Shown: piece after piece, positions 6,655 to 6,923 of the stretch
Layout of the letters: each line of letters starts with the position of its first letter
How positions within the stretch are numbered: position 1 is the first letter of the stretch
Source of the DNA: Chlamydiia bacterium
Lineage (GTDB): Bacteria > Chlamydiota > Chlamydiia > Chlamydiales > FEN-1388
NCBI GenBank assembly: GCA_028293095.1
Contig: JAQGPK010000053.1
Span: forward strand, 1 to 6,923
DNA length: 6,923 nt
Direction of reading: 5' to 3'
Made by a program: the position numbers and the translations under genes
Notes under the pieces: model-generated
The model's database searches: none
The model's input: the letters and a program-made list of their open reading frames with translations, nothing else
Told to the model about the DNA's origin: nothing

Positions 6655-6923
6655 TTAACTTTCAACAAGCTCAAATCTTGGGTTTTTCTCTTTAAAGGCG
6701 TCGATAAAAGCTTGTTTGTCAGCCGCTGTTATTTTGTTTCTAATGGTGATAGTTTCGTCTGGCTGAGCGTTTGGTTTTCGGTCTCGATTAATCGTTAATT
6801 TCTTTAGATTTTTACAAGGGAGGAGTTGAGGTAGTAGAACAGTGTTAGTGGAGCCATTTAGGTTAACTGTAAAACACAGATTATTCTCACTTACATCTAA
6901 GATTTCAATTTGCGGAAAGAGCG
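6655..6923 (-). CDS. Leucine-rich-repeat protein, C-terminal fragment (5' end outside window)
   Basis: The minus-strand frame is open from the right edge (first full codon 6921-6919) to a TAA at 6657-6655, giving the last 88 residues. The fragment begins with FPQIEILDVSENNL, which fits the LxxLDLSxNxL leucine-rich-repeat consensus. It continues with VLLPQLLPCKNLKKLTINRD, a second LRR-like unit. The last 40 residues are charged (DETITIRNKITAADKQAFIDAFKEKNPRFELVES) and look like a C-terminal cap. LRR proteins form curved protein-binding surfaces; in environmental chlamydiae and other intracellular bacteria many are host-interaction proteins, but the N-terminus that would show secretion is missing. 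The gene is convergent with cysS. The LRR call rests on two repeats only. Confidence 0.7.
   Translation of the reverse strand, partial: LFPQIEILDVSENNLCFTVNLNGSTNTVLLPQLLPCKNLKKLTINRDRKPNAQPDETITIRNKITAADKQAFIDAFKEKNPRFELVES

Noticed and set aside
6505..6798. Plus-strand 97-codon frame starting with GTG
   Set aside because: It crosses the inverted-repeat cluster and is antisense to the LRR-like frame, with no ribosome site. The minus-strand product has a recognisable repeat pattern and this one does not.
1..6923. tRNA genes, CRISPR arrays, transposase genes or insertion-sequence ends
   Set aside because: No cloverleaf or T-loop consensus, regularly spaced repeats or transposase motifs were seen when reading both strands.

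Overview
The window looks like chromosomal DNA of a chlamydia-like (environmental Chlamydiota) bacterium. The assignment is an inference. It rests on an AT-rich sequence, an Aas-type acyl-ACP synthetase of chlamydial style (a 'NWTVG' segment and a TSGSEAMPKG P-loop), a CysS with a chlamydia-like HIGN-type N-terminus, and lineage-specific proteins with no recognisable family. One of these resembles a secreted effector and another carries leucine-rich repeats. No database search was possible, so the lineage is probable rather than proven.

Layout from left to right. (1) The end of a small hydrophobic membrane protein (+, ends at 257) is followed by a strong hairpin/T-run terminator (280-317). 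(2) A convergent orphan gene (341-1207, -) encodes a 288-residue protein with a Cys cluster, a charged helix, a Pro/Ser/Glu-rich linker and a basic C-terminus. It has a good sigma70-type promoter with an extended palindrome in its spacer. (3) A second orphan gene (1366-2136, -) encodes a basic, soluble 256-residue protein. (4) A 203-bp AT-rich divergent region carries the likely promoters of gene 3 and of the following operon. (5) A two-gene operon on the + strand holds a 908-residue lysophospholipid acyltransferase / acyl carrier protein / acyl-ACP synthetase fusion (2340-5066), overlapped by cysS, cysteinyl-tRNA synthetase (5047-6480). (6) A 174-bp intergenic region is crowded with perfect inverted repeats. 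(7) The C-terminal end of a convergent leucine-rich-repeat protein gene (6655-6923, -) runs off the right edge.

The most interesting item is the triple fusion. One polypeptide carries an acyltransferase domain, an ACP domain with an intact DSL phosphopantetheine site, and an adenylating acyl-ACP synthetase. This suggests that free (perhaps host-derived) fatty acids could be activated, loaded on the built-in carrier and passed to a lysophospholipid without leaving the protein. Its acyltransferase catalytic motif has unusual spacing (H-x5-D instead of H-x4-D), which raises the question of whether that domain is active or altered. cysS is translationally coupled to it but has no obvious functional link. 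The two orphan minus-strand genes and the LRR gene are typical of lineage-specific, possibly host-interaction genes, but nothing in the sequence proves secretion.
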